Source of the DNA: CAZTDU01 sp050248795
GTDB lineage: Bacteria > Pseudomonadota > Gammaproteobacteria > Burkholderiales > SG8-39
Reading direction: 5' to 3'
Length of the DNA: 59,629 nt
NCBI GenBank assembly: GCA_050248795.1
Contig: JBFWRS010000024.1
Coordinates: 1-59,629, forward strand
Shown: positions 7,623-15,487 of the stretch, piece by piece
Layout: every line of letters begins with the position of its first letter
Position numbering within the stretch: position 1 is the first letter of the stretch
Made by a program: the position numbers and the translations under genes
The notes under the pieces: generated by a model
Told to the model about the DNA's origin: nothing
The model's input: only the letters and a program-made list of their open reading frames with translations
Databases searched by the model: none

Positions 7623-8315
7623 ATGAGCACGCGACTTCCCCCGGCCATCCGCCGCGACATCGATCGTGTCCCCGCCGACATCATCGCGAAGGCGAAGAAT
7701 TTTCCTGCGTCGATCCTCGCCGATGTCGCCGGCCGCCGCGGCACGCTCGGCGGCCGCATCCAGGCGATCAGCAAGGCAATGCGGGTCGCCGGTCCGGCGT
7801 TCACGGTGGAGGTGCGCCCGGGCGACAACCTGATGATCCACGCCGCGCTGATCCTGGCGCAGCCGGGCGATGTCATCGTCGTCGACGGCAAGGGCGACCT
7901 TTCGTGCGCGCTCACCGGCTCGCTGATGGCGGCGCATGCGAAGGCGGCAGGCATCGCCGGCTTCATCATCGATGGCGCGGTGCGCGACACCGACGAATGC
8001 GCGAACGGGGATTTCCCGGTATTTGCCGCGGGCTGCAATCCGAACGGGCCGACCAAGGCGGTCGCCGGCCGCATCAACTGGCCGGTGTCGCTCGCCGGCA
8101 CGGTGGTGAATCCCGGCGACCTGGTCGTCGGCGACGCCGACGGGGTCGTCGTGCTGGCGCGCGAAGTCGCGGCAGCAGTGCTCGCAGGTGCCCAGGCCAA
8201 GATCGACAGCGAGGCCGCGCGCGTCAGCGACATCCGCGAAGGCCGGCTGGTCATGGACTGGGTCGCGGACGCGCTGCGCAAGGCGGGCGCGCTCGGCGAC
8301 AAGGAAGCGCTCTAG
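7623..8315 (+). CDS. RraA/LigK-type aldolase (4-carboxy-4-hydroxy-2-oxoadipate or HMG aldolase-like)
   Basis: 230-residue RraA-fold protein with the GAVRD segment carrying Arg121-Asp122, the pyruvate-enolate and metal-binding pair of class II HMG/CHA aldolases. These split 4-carboxy-4-hydroxy-2-oxoadipate to pyruvate and oxaloacetate at the end of the protocatechuate 4,5- and gallate-cleavage routes. The residue 21 positions before Arg121 is Ser100, where, as I recall, studied aldolases have Asp, so activity is not certain. The divergent extradiol dioxygenase next to it (69 bp between starts) strongly fits the aldolase role over the RNase E-inhibitor role of E. coli RraA. Its TAG overlaps the fdxA stop in a shared CTAG. 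Confidence 0.85.
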   Translation: MSTRLPPAIRRDIDRVPADIIAKAKNFPASILADVAGRRGTLGGRIQAISKAMRVAGPAFTVEVRPGDNLMIHAALILAQPGDVIVVDGKGDLSCALTGSLMAAHAKAAGIAGFIIDGAVRDTDECANGDFPVFAAGCNPNGPTKAVAGRINWPVSLAGTVVNPGDLVVGDADGVVVLAREVAAAVLAGAQAKIDSEAARVSDIREGRLVMDWVADALRKAGALGDKEAL

Positions 8316-8635
8316 CGTTCCAGCAGCTGCTTCTTTTCCATCGCCTGCGCCCACTCGTCGGCATCCGGAGGAGCGGGCTTTCTCTCGATGATCGGTTTCC
8401 AGAGCCTGGCCAGTTCCGCGTTCAGCGCGGTGAACTCGCGCTGGCTGTCGGGAACGTCATCCTCGGCATAGATCGCCTCGACCGGGCACTCGGCCACGCA
8501 CAGCGTGCAGTCGATGCACTCGTCCGGGTCGATCACCAGCATGTTCGGCCCTTCGCGGAAGCAATCCACCGGGCAGACGTCCACGCAGTCGGTGTACTTG
8601 CACTTGATGCAGCGTTCGGTGACAACGTAAGTCAT
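8312..8635 (-). CDS. fdxA: 7Fe ferredoxin (3Fe-4S + 4Fe-4S)
   Basis: 107-residue FdxA-type ferredoxin. By analogy with Azotobacter FdI, Cys9, Cys17 and Cys50 bind the 3Fe-4S cluster and Cys21, Cys40, Cys43 and Cys46 the 4Fe-4S cluster. The C-terminal extension ending near KKQLLER is typical of proteobacterial FdxA. ATG at 8633-8635. Soluble electron carrier, partner not evident here. It is divergent from trxA. It looks like core genome rather than part of the aromatic operon, though its stop codon overlaps that of the aldolase. Confidence 0.93.
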   Translation of the reverse strand: MTYVVTERCIKCKYTDCVDVCPVDCFREGPNMLVIDPDECIDCTLCVAECPVEAIYAEDDVPDSQREFTALNAELARLWKPIIERKPAPPDADEWAQAMEKKQLLER

Positions 8636-8660
8636 ATGAATCAAGAGTTTAGCATCAGGC

Positions 8661-8689
8661 TTGGGTTTGCGCCCCGGCGCCCCCATAAT
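8661..8689 (+). promoter_or_regulatory. Predicted trxA promoter
   Basis: TTGGGT (8661-8666), 17 bp spacer, CATAAT (8684-8689). Predicted start near 8696, giving a leader of about 25 nt to the trxA ATG at 8721, which is preceded by AGAGG. Confidence 0.5.
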
Positions 8690-8720
8690 TCAGACTCCCC
8701 CGCAACAACGCAGAGGTCAC

Positions 8721-9050
8721 ATGAGCAGTAGCCAGATCAAGCACACCACGGACGATTCGTTCGAACCCGACGTCCTCAACTCCGACGTCCCGGTCCTGGT
8801 CGATTACTGGGCCGAGTGGTGCGGCCCATGCAAGTCGATCGCGCCGATCCTCGAGCAGGTCGCGAGCGAGTACGACGGCCGCATCAAGATCGCAAAGATC
8901 AACGTCGACGAGAACAAGGTGGTACCCGCAAAATTCGGCATTCGCGGCATTCCGACGCTGATGCTGTTCAAGAACGGCAACGTCGAAGCCACCCGGGTGG
9001 GCGCGTTGTCGAAGTCGCAGCTCACCGCATTCCTTGACAGCAACATCTAA
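8721..9050 (+). CDS. trxA: Thioredoxin 1
   Basis: 109 residues, the usual thioredoxin length, with the redox-active WCGPC (Cys34, Cys37) and the cis-Pro loop GIPTLMLFKNG. General cytosolic disulfide reductant, including for the ribonucleotide reductase in this window. Start at ATG 8721, supported by AGAGG; an in-frame extension upstream would overlap the promoter. The trxA-rho order is common in betaproteobacteria. Confidence 0.97.
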   Translation: MSSSQIKHTTDDSFEPDVLNSDVPVLVDYWAEWCGPCKSIAPILEQVASEYDGRIKIAKINVDENKVVPAKFGIRGIPTLMLFKNGNVEATRVGALSKSQLTAFLDSNI

Positions 9051-9074
9051 AGCCCTTAGTCTTTGAAGCGCGTA

Positions 9075-9097
9075 GCCACGCCCTGACAGGGCGTGGC
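9075..9097 (+). terminator. Stem-loop in the trxA-rho spacer
   Basis: Perfect 9-bp GC-rich stem GCCACGCCC/GGGCGTGGC with loop TGACA. No U-tract follows, so it is not a classical intrinsic terminator. It may protect the trxA mRNA 3' end or shape the rho leader, where autoregulation is known in other bacteria. Confidence 0.5.
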
Positions 9098-9200
9098 GGC
9101 TCCACCAGCACTGCCCCGGCAGCCGAGTAGGTCCACGGCGCCGGCCAGAAAACCCGAGAAGAAACAGCGCGGCCCACGCGCACAGGCGTTTGTCCATCCC

Positions 9201-10460
9201 ATGCATCTGTCCGAACTGAAATCCCTCCACGTCACCGAACTCGTCGACAAGGCGGTCGAGAACGCGATTGACAACGCGAACCGCATGAGGAAGCAGGACC
9301 TCATCTTCGCGTTGCTGAAGAATCAGGCGAAGAAAGGCGAGTCGATTTTCGGCGACGGCACGCTGGAAGTGCTGCCGGACGGCTTCGGCTTCCTGCGTTC
9401 GCCCGACACCTCGTACCTGGCGAGCACCGACGACATCTACGTCTCGCCATCGCAGATCCGCCGCTTCAACCTTCATACCGGGGATTCGATCGAGGGCGAG
9501 ATCCGCACGCCCAAGGACGGCGAGCGCTACTTCGCGCTGGTGAAGGTGGACAAGGTCAATGGCGAACCGCCCGAGAGCGCCAAGACCAAGATCCTGTTCG
9601 AGAACCTGACGCCGCTGCACCCGAACGAATCGTTCAAGCTCGAGCGCGACATCAAGGCCGAGGAGAATCTCACCGGCCGCGTGCTAGATATCGTCGCGCC
9701 GATCGGCAAGGGCCAGCGCGGCCTGATCGTCTCGCCGCCCAAGGCCGGCAAGACGGTGATGCTGCAGCACATCGCGCACGCGATCGTCTCCAACGCCCCG
9801 GAGATCGTGCTGATCGTGCTGCTGATCGACGAGCGGCCCGAGGAGGTCACCGAGATGACGCGCTCGGTGCGCGGTGAAGTGGTCGCCTCGACCTTCGACG
9901 AGCCCGCGTCCCGCCACGTGCAGGTCGCCGAGATGGTGATCGAGAAGGCCAAGCGCCTTGTCGAGCACAAGAAGGACGTGGTGATCCTGCTCGATTCGAT
10001 CACGCGCCTGGCGCGCGCCTACAACGCGGTCGTGCCTGCCTCCGGCAAGGTGCTGACCGGCGGCGTCGACGCCAACGCGCTGCAGCGGCCCAAGCGCTTC
10101 TTCGGCGCCGCCCGGAACATCGAGGAAGGCGGCAGCCTCACCATCATCGCCACCGCGCTTATCGATACCGGCAGCCGCATGGACGATGTCATTTACGAGG
10201 AGTTCAAGGGCACCGGCAACATGGAGGTGCACCTGGACCGCCGCATGCACGAGAAGCGCATCTATCCGGCGATCAACGTCAACCGCTCCGGCACGCGCCG
10301 CGAGGAACTGCTGCTGAAACCCGAGATCCTGCAGAAGGTCTGGGTGCTGCGAAAGCTGCTGTTCCCGATGGATGAACTCGAAGCTGCGGAATTCCTTATC
10401 GACAAGCTGCGCGCAACCAAGAACAACGCCGAGTTCTTCGACTCCATGCGGCGCGGCTGA
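9201..10460 (+). CDS. rho: Transcription termination factor Rho
   Basis: 419 residues, matching E. coli Rho in length and order: an N-terminal helix bundle (MRKQDLIFALLK), the RNA-binding cold-shock-like domain (DGFGFLRS, DDIYVSPSQIRRF), a Walker A (SPPKAGKT), a Walker B/DERPEEV region, the Q-loop region and the R-loop GTGGVDANAL-like segment. Hexameric RNA helicase that terminates untranslated transcripts. I chose ATG 9201 because homology starts there (MHLSELK); there is no good ribosome site, and the frame is open back to a GTG at 9093, so a 36-residue Lys/Arg/Pro-rich extension cannot be excluded. Confidence 0.96.
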   Translation: MHLSELKSLHVTELVDKAVENAIDNANRMRKQDLIFALLKNQAKKGESIFGDGTLEVLPDGFGFLRSPDTSYLASTDDIYVSPSQIRRFNLHTGDSIEGEIRTPKDGERYFALVKVDKVNGEPPESAKTKILFENLTPLHPNESFKLERDIKAEENLTGRVLDIVAPIGKGQRGLIVSPPKAGKTVMLQHIAHAIVSNAPEIVLIVLLIDERPEEVTEMTRSVRGEVVASTFDEPASRHVQVAEMVIEKAKRLVEHKKDVVILLDSITRLARAYNAVVPASGKVLTGGVDANALQRPKRFFGAARNIEEGGSLTIIATALIDTGSRMDDVIYEEFKGTGNMEVHLDRRMHEKRIYPAINVNRSGTRREELLLKPEILQKVWVLRKLLFPMDELEAAEFLIDKLRATKNNAEFFDSMRRG

Positions 10461-10461
10461 G

Positions 10462-10490
10462 TTGCAATAAGCCCTTGTTTTCTGTAGAAT
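10462..10490 (+). promoter_or_regulatory. Predicted rpmE promoter
   Basis: TTGCAA (10462-10467), 17 bp spacer, TAGAAT (10485-10490), starting immediately after the rho stop. Leader of about 35 nt to the L31 ATG at 10531. Confidence 0.6.
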
Positions 10491-10530
10491 TCGCGCCCTT
10501 TCCCACAGACGCAACCAGAGCAGGCCAGCC

Positions 10531-10791
10531 ATGAAATCCGCGATCCACCCCGTGTACAACCCGGTGATCTTCCACGACACCGCGGCGAACCACTCCATAC
10601 TTACGCGCTCGTCGATCGATACCAAGGGCCGGGAAACCATGAAATGGACCGACGGCAACGAGTATCCGGTCGTGAAGATCGAGGTCTCCTCGGAATCGCA
10701 CTCGTTCTACACCGGCAAGCAGAAGGTCATGGACACCGCCGGACGGGTGGAGAAGTTCAAGCGTCGCTACGTCAGGAAGCCGGCCGCCTGA
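10531..10791 (+). CDS. rpmE2: 50S ribosomal protein L31, type B (zinc-free)
   Basis: 86 residues, with the IHPVYNPVIF N-terminus and the KIEVSSESHSFYTGKQK and VEKFKRRY segments of L31. It has no cysteine at all, so it lacks the zinc-binding CxxC of type A L31 and belongs to the C-minus (type B) group that often replaces the zinc form under zinc shortage. Here it is followed by its own intrinsic terminator. Confidence 0.94.
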   Translation: MKSAIHPVYNPVIFHDTAANHSILTRSSIDTKGRETMKWTDGNEYPVVKIEVSSESHSFYTGKQKVMDTAGRVEKFKRRYVRKPAA

Positions 10792-10815
10792 ACGGCGGGC
10801 CCGGCACGACCAGAG

Positions 10816-10839
10816 AGGGCAGCGCAAGCTGCCCTTTTT
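10816..10839 (+). terminator. Rho-independent terminator after rpmE2
   Basis: Stem GGGCAGC/GCTGCCC (10817-10823 and 10828-10834) with a GCAA tetraloop, followed by TTTTT. The stem can extend by one A-T pair. It separates rpmE2 from the next gene. Confidence 0.9.
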
Positions 10840-10855
10840 CGTTCAGGGAACTGCG

Positions 10856-12439
10856 ATGATCGCCCGCCTGACGCTGCCGCCACCGCCCGCCGCGATCGCG
10901 GTTCTGGTCGCGGCCTTCGCGTTCACCGGCCTCGCGAACCACGATCCGTGGAAGGCGTTCGACGCCATCGGCATCGAAATCGTCCACCAGATGCACGTCA
11001 CTGGAGACTGGCTGGTGCCGCGCATCGCCGGCTCACCGTGGCTGGAGGACCCGCCGCTCTACCACTGGGTGGCGCTGCTGTTCGCCAAGCTGCTGGGCAG
11101 CGTCCTTGAGTTCCACAACGCCGCGCGTGTTGCCAGCGGCGCGTTCCTGCTCGCCGCCGCGTGGCTGCTGCATCGCGCGGGCGGGGCGCTTGCGCCGCTG
11201 GTACTGGTCGGCTGCGTCGGCCTCATGGTGCACGCGCACGAGGCGATTCCGGACCTTGCCGCGCTCGCCTGCATCTGCGGGGCGCTTGTCGTGCTGGTGC
11301 GCGCGCCGCGGCGCCCCGCGGTCGGGGGCATCCTCCTCGGCGCCGCCATCGGTGGCACGTTCCTGTCGACCGGGTTCAGCGACGCGATCGCGCTGCTCGC
11401 CGCCGCCTTCCTCGCGTGCGGCTTTTCGCCCCTGCTGCGCGCGCGCGTCGCGCTGCCCCTGCTGGCCACGGCGGTTCCCGTTGCGGTTGCGCTCGCCGCA
11501 AGCTGGCCGCTGGCGCTCTGGCTGCGATCCCCGGAACTGCTGGATGTGTGGTGGCAGGTGAGCGTGCGCCCCTGGGGAGATCTCGGCACCAACCTGCGCT
11601 ACTTCGTCGGCATCGGCGGCTGGTTCGCCTGGCCCGCATGGCTGCTCGCGGCGTGGGCGCTATGGTCGCAGCGGCGCAGGCTGGACGATCCCGCGCTGCT
11701 GGTGCCGCTTGCCGCCAGCGTCACGCTCTTCTGCAGCATCGTCGCCGCAGGTCCGGCCCAGGACGTGAACGCGATCACGCTGCTTGCGCCGCTGTCGCTG
11801 CTCGCCGCGCAGGGGGTGGCGCTGCTGCGCCGGGGCGCGGCGAACGCACTCGACTGGTTCGGCGTGATGAACTTCGCCTTCTTCGCCGGCCTGGTTTGGC
11901 TGGGCTGGTTCGCGATGATGACCGGCGTGCCGCCGCGCATTGCGAACAATTTCGCCAAGACGGCGCCGGGGTTCGAACCCGCGTTCGATGGGCTCGCCGT
12001 CGCAGCCGCACTCCTGCTGGCGGCAGCCTGGACTTGGGTCGCGTTTCATACCGCGCCGGCGGCAGCGCGCGGCGTGACCCGGTGGGCCGCGGGCGTGGTG
12101 CTGCTGTGGGGAAGTTTTGCCATGCTGTGGATGCCGTGGGCGGATCACCAGAAGTCCTATCGCTCGGTCGCCGTCGAACTGGGCAGGCAGCTGCCGCCGA
12201 CGCGCTCGTGCGTCGCGCAGCGCAACCTCGGCGTGCCCCAGGGAGCCGCGCTCAGCTACCATGCCGGAATCCGCGCGCAACCTTTCGATCCGGCAAGGCC
12301 GCACGCCTGCAGCCTGCTGCTGATCCAGGGCAGCCCGCGGGAGGAGTCCGACGTGCCGGGCCCTGGCTGGACCTTGATCGCCGAGGCGGGTCGGCCCGGC
12401 GACAGGAGCGAGCGCTTCCGGCTCTACGAGATGCGATGA
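10856..12439 (+). CDS. ArnT/PMT-like integral membrane glycosyltransferase
   Basis: 527-residue multi-spanning protein, about 11-12 hydrophobic segments by eye. After the first membrane helix comes the acidic DPWKAFDAIGIEIVHQMHVTG loop, then AGSPWLEDPPLYHWVALL, matching the first periplasmic loop of GT-C enzymes (ArnT, PMT-like) with the catalytic Asp region. Such enzymes move sugars from polyprenyl phosphate to lipid A, glycans or proteins on the periplasmic face. Acceptor unknown. Its stop overlaps the pgi start (ATGA), so the pair is coupled. Confidence 0.75.
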   Translation: MIARLTLPPPPAAIAVLVAAFAFTGLANHDPWKAFDAIGIEIVHQMHVTGDWLVPRIAGSPWLEDPPLYHWVALLFAKLLGSVLEFHNAARVASGAFLLAAAWLLHRAGGALAPLVLVGCVGLMVHAHEAIPDLAALACICGALVVLVRAPRRPAVGGILLGAAIGGTFLSTGFSDAIALLAAAFLACGFSPLLRARVALPLLATAVPVAVALAASWPLALWLRSPELLDVWWQVSVRPWGDLGTNLRYFVGIGGWFAWPAWLLAAWALWSQRRRLDDPALLVPLAASVTLFCSIVAAGPAQDVNAITLLAPLSLLAAQGVALLRRGAANALDWFGVMNFAFFAGLVWLGWFAMMTGVPPRIANNFAKTAPGFEPAFDGLAVAAALLLAAAWTWVAFHTAPAAARGVTRWAAGVVLLWGSFAMLWMPWADHQKSYRSVAVELGRQLPPTRSCVAQRNLGVPQGAALSYHAGIRAQPFDPARPHACSLLLIQGSPREESDVPGPGWTLIAEAGRPGDRSERFRLYEMR

Positions 12440-13866
12440 ACACTACTGCGCCGATCGCGTGTCCTTCGTGGCCCCGGCTCGCGGCCCATGCCGAGAGCTG
12501 GGCCGGAACGCGCACCGCCGAGCTCTTCGGCAGCGACGCCGCGCGCGCCGCCAGCCTGATGGCCGCGGCTCCCGGCATGCGCTACGAATACGCGCGCCAG
12601 CGCGTCAATGCGCTGACGCTGCGCCTGCTGACCCGGCTCGCCGAGGAGCGCGGCCTGGCCGAATGGCGCGAGGCGATGCTGGCGGGGCGCAGGGTCAACA
12701 CCACCGAGAACCGCGCCGCCGCACACGCGGATCTGCGCGCGGGCGACGACGCGCCGCAGGACGTGAAGGCATCGCTCGCGCGCATGCGCGAGCTGGCGCA
12801 GGCCCTGCGGGCAAGAGGCGTCCGGCGCATCGTCAATCTGGGGATCGGCGGGTCGGACCTTGGCCCTCGCATGGTTGCCGATGCGCTGGGCACGCCCGCG
12901 TCAGCGGACCGCGTCAGGTTTGTCGCCAACGTCGACCCGCTCGAGCTCTCCCGCGCGCTCGATGGCGCCGAGCCCGCCTCGACCGTGTTCATCGTCGTCT
13001 CCAAGACCTTCACGACGCAGGAGACGATGGCGAACGCCGCGGCCGCGAAGCGCTGGCTGGGATCGAAGCCGATCGCCGAGCACATGATCGCCGCGACGTC
13101 GAACACGGCGGCCGCGCGGGCAGTGGGGATTCGCGACGTGCTGGCGATGCCGGAGTCCGTCGGCGGTCGATTCTCGCTCTGGTCGACGGTCGGCTTCGCC
13201 ATCATGTGCGCGATCGGCGCCGACGCCTTCGACGAACTGCTCGCGGGTGCACGTGAGAGCGACATTCACTTCGCCACTGCCGGGTTCGATGCCAACGTGC
13301 CGGTGCTGATGGCGCTGCTGGGCATATGGAACACCAACTTCCTCGGCGCGCGCGCGCATGCAGTGTTGCCCTACGCGCACGCGCTGCGCCTGCTGCCGGC
13401 GTACCTGCAACAGCTCGAAATGGAGTCCAACGGCAAGTGCGTCGACCATGCGGGACGGCCGGTCGCCTATGCCACCGCGCCGGCGATCTTCGGCGCGGAA
13501 GGCACGGTCGGGCAGCACTCGTTTCACCAGTGGCTGCACCAGGGAACGCACCTGGTGCCGGCCGACTTCATCGTTTTCGAGGACACGCACGAGCTGCTGC
13601 GCGCGAACGCCGAAGCACAGGCGGAAGCCCTGATGCAGGGAACCACGGACCCGACGCTCCCCGCGTGGCGGCAGCAGCCCGGCAACCGCGCCTCCAGCAC
13701 GCTCCGCTTCGAGCGGCTGGACGCACGGAACCTCGGCCGCCTGCTGGCGATGTACGAACACAAGGTATTCGTCCAGGGCGTGATATGGAACGTCAACAGT
13801 TTCGACCAGTGGGGCGTAGAACTGGGCAAGCAGATGGCCAACGAGATACTCCGGAAGGGGCTATAA
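12436..13866 (+). CDS. pgi: Glucose-6-phosphate isomerase
   Basis: 476 residues. It interconverts glucose 6-phosphate and fructose 6-phosphate. All family blocks are visible: NLGIGGSDLGP, VSKTFTTQETM, GGRFSLWS, QQLEMESNGK with the catalytic Glu, GQHSFHQ with the catalytic His, and FDQWGVELGKQ with the catalytic Lys. It is shorter than the about 550-residue E. coli enzyme, mostly through a trimmed N-terminus, and looks complete. Start is ATG 12436 overlapping the preceding stop. An earlier in-frame open stretch lies wholly inside the glycosyltransferase gene and is ignored. Confidence 0.96.
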   Translation: MNTTAPIACPSWPRLAAHAESWAGTRTAELFGSDAARAASLMAAAPGMRYEYARQRVNALTLRLLTRLAEERGLAEWREAMLAGRRVNTTENRAAAHADLRAGDDAPQDVKASLARMRELAQALRARGVRRIVNLGIGGSDLGPRMVADALGTPASADRVRFVANVDPLELSRALDGAEPASTVFIVVSKTFTTQETMANAAAAKRWLGSKPIAEHMIAATSNTAAARAVGIRDVLAMPESVGGRFSLWSTVGFAIMCAIGADAFDELLAGARESDIHFATAGFDANVPVLMALLGIWNTNFLGARAHAVLPYAHALRLLPAYLQQLEMESNGKCVDHAGRPVAYATAPAIFGAEGTVGQHSFHQWLHQGTHLVPADFIVFEDTHELLRANAEAQAEALMQGTTDPTLPAWRQQPGNRASSTLRFERLDARNLGRLLAMYEHKVFVQGVIWNVNSFDQWGVELGKQMANEILRKGL

Positions 13867-14073
13867 ATGGACTTTGAACCGTTCAACCTGAGCATCCGCA
13901 AGTTCCTCAAGACCGTGGGCGTGGGCTCGCAGCGCGAGATCGAGAGCGCCGTTCACAAGGCGATCGAGGGAGGCACGCTGAAGGGCGAGGAGACGCTGAC
14001 CGCGCGCGTCACCCTCGAGATTCCCGCGCTGGACGTCAAGGTGCCCTTCGAGGGCGAGATCCGCCTAAAATAG
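13867..14073 (+). CDS. Small conserved protein, DUF6494-like
   Basis: 68-residue soluble protein starting directly after the pgi stop. The FNLSIRKFLKTVGV start, a central helix and a beta-strand C-terminus ending in EGEIRLK resemble the small proteobacterial family I know as DUF6494. No cysteine, no membrane segment and no known function. It is likely co-transcribed with pgi and the following oxidoreductase. Confidence 0.6.
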   Translation: MDFEPFNLSIRKFLKTVGVGSQREIESAVHKAIEGGTLKGEETLTARVTLEIPALDVKVPFEGEIRLK

Positions 14074-14088
14074 CGCCGGAGGCAGGCC

Positions 14089-15477
14089 ATGAACAAAGCT
14101 AGGGAATTCGACCAGACGGTGCTCGTCGAGCTGCAGACGCTGCTGGGCGAGCGGGTCACGGTTTCCGCGGGCATACGCGAGCACCACGGCAAGGACGAGT
14201 CGTACTTCCCGTACGCGCTGCCGGACGCGGTCGTGTTCCCCCATAGCACCGAGGAGGTGAGGGACATCGTCAACATCTGCCGCCGTCACCGCGTGCCGAT
14301 GATTCCCTACGGCGTCGGCACTTCGCTCGAAGGGCACATTCTCGCGGTCAACGGTGGCGTGACGATAGACCTGTCGCAGATGAACAAGGTGCTCGAGGTG
14401 CACGAGGAAGACCTCGACGTCGTGGTGCAGGCCGGGGTGACGCGCAAGCAGTTGAACGAATACATCAAGCACACGGGGCTTTTCTTCCCGGTGGATCCGG
14501 GTGCGGATGCGACGATCGGCGGCATGGCGGCGACGCGCGCCTCGGGAACCAACGCGGTGCGATACGGCACCATGCGAGAGAACGTGCTGTCGCTCAAGGT
14601 GGTGCTCGCCGACGGCCGCGTCATCCAGACACAGCGCCGGCCGAAGAAATCCGCGGCCGGCTACGACCTGACGCGGCTATTCGTCGGCTCGGAAGGCACG
14701 CTCGGCATCATCACCGAGGTCACAGTGCGGCTCTACCCGGTCCAAGAGGCGATGTCGGCCGCGGTCTGCGCCTTCGATTCGGTGGATGGCTGCACCAACA
14801 CCGTCATCCAGACGATCCAGGCAGGCATCCCGATCGCACGCAGCGAGATCGTCTGCGCCGAGACCATCGCCGCGATCAACAAGTACAAGAAGACCGATTA
14901 CCTCGTAGCGCCGACGGTGTTCTTCGAGTTCCACGGCACCAAGGCGAGCGTGGTCGAGCAGGCCGAAGCCGTCGAGGCAATTGCGAAGGAGAACGGCGGC
15001 CGGGGATTCCAGTGGGCGACGAAGACCGAGGACCGCACCCAGCTCTGGGACGCGCGGCACAACGCCTACTTCGCCTGCCTGCAGATCCGGCCGGGTTCCC
15101 GGGCGGTGGCAACCGACGTCTGCGTGCCGATCTCGCGCCTGGCCGAGTGCGTGCGCGAAACCATGGACGACGTGAAGGACTACTTCGCGCCGGTGCCATT
15201 GATGGGACACATCGGTGACGGCAACTTCCACCTCATGTTCCTCGTCGATCCGGACAAGCCGGAGGAAACCGAGATCGCGAAGAAGTTCAACGCGAGGCTG
15301 GTCGAGCGCGCCATCAAGATGGAGGGCACCTGCACTGGCGAGCACGGCATCGGCATGGGCAAGATGAAATCCCTGGAGAAGGAGCTTGGCGAGGACGTGA
15401 TCGCGATCATGAAGGACATCAAGCGCCTGTTCGACCCGGACAATCTGATGAACCCGGGCAAGGTGGTACAGCTGTGA
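14089..15477 (+). CDS. FAD-binding oxidoreductase, GlcD/D-lactate dehydrogenase family
   Basis: 462 residues of the VAO/PCMH flavoprotein fold. The FAD domain shows PYGVGTSLEGH and GADATIGGMAATRASG, then a second FAD segment (LFVGSEGTLGIITEVT). The C-terminal domain has HIGDGNFH with metal/substrate His residues and GTCTGEHGIGMGK. These enzymes oxidise 2-hydroxyacids (D-lactate, glycolate, 2-hydroxyglutarate) and pass electrons to a cytochrome, quinone or ETF. No glcE or glcF lies beside it, so a single-subunit DLD-like enzyme is more likely. ATG is preceded by GGAGG. Confidence 0.85.
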   Translation: MNKAREFDQTVLVELQTLLGERVTVSAGIREHHGKDESYFPYALPDAVVFPHSTEEVRDIVNICRRHRVPMIPYGVGTSLEGHILAVNGGVTIDLSQMNKVLEVHEEDLDVVVQAGVTRKQLNEYIKHTGLFFPVDPGADATIGGMAATRASGTNAVRYGTMRENVLSLKVVLADGRVIQTQRRPKKSAAGYDLTRLFVGSEGTLGIITEVTVRLYPVQEAMSAAVCAFDSVDGCTNTVIQTIQAGIPIARSEIVCAETIAAINKYKKTDYLVAPTVFFEFHGTKASVVEQAEAVEAIAKENGGRGFQWATKTEDRTQLWDARHNAYFACLQIRPGSRAVATDVCVPISRLAECVRETMDDVKDYFAPVPLMGHIGDGNFHLMFLVDPDKPEETEIAKKFNARLVERAIKMEGTCTGEHGIGMGKMKSLEKELGEDVIAIMKDIKRLFDPDNLMNPGKVVQL

Positions 15478-15487
15478 AGGCCGCACG

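Noticed and set aside
7554..8354. Upstream extension of the extradiol dioxygenase frame
   Set aside because: Antisense to the aldolase gene and without similarity; the ATG at 7553 has a good ribosome site and the LigB fold begins there.
11161..12435. In-frame upstream extension of pgi
   Set aside because: It lies wholly inside the glycosyltransferase gene in another frame and has no similarity to Pgi; the ATGA overlap gives a natural start.
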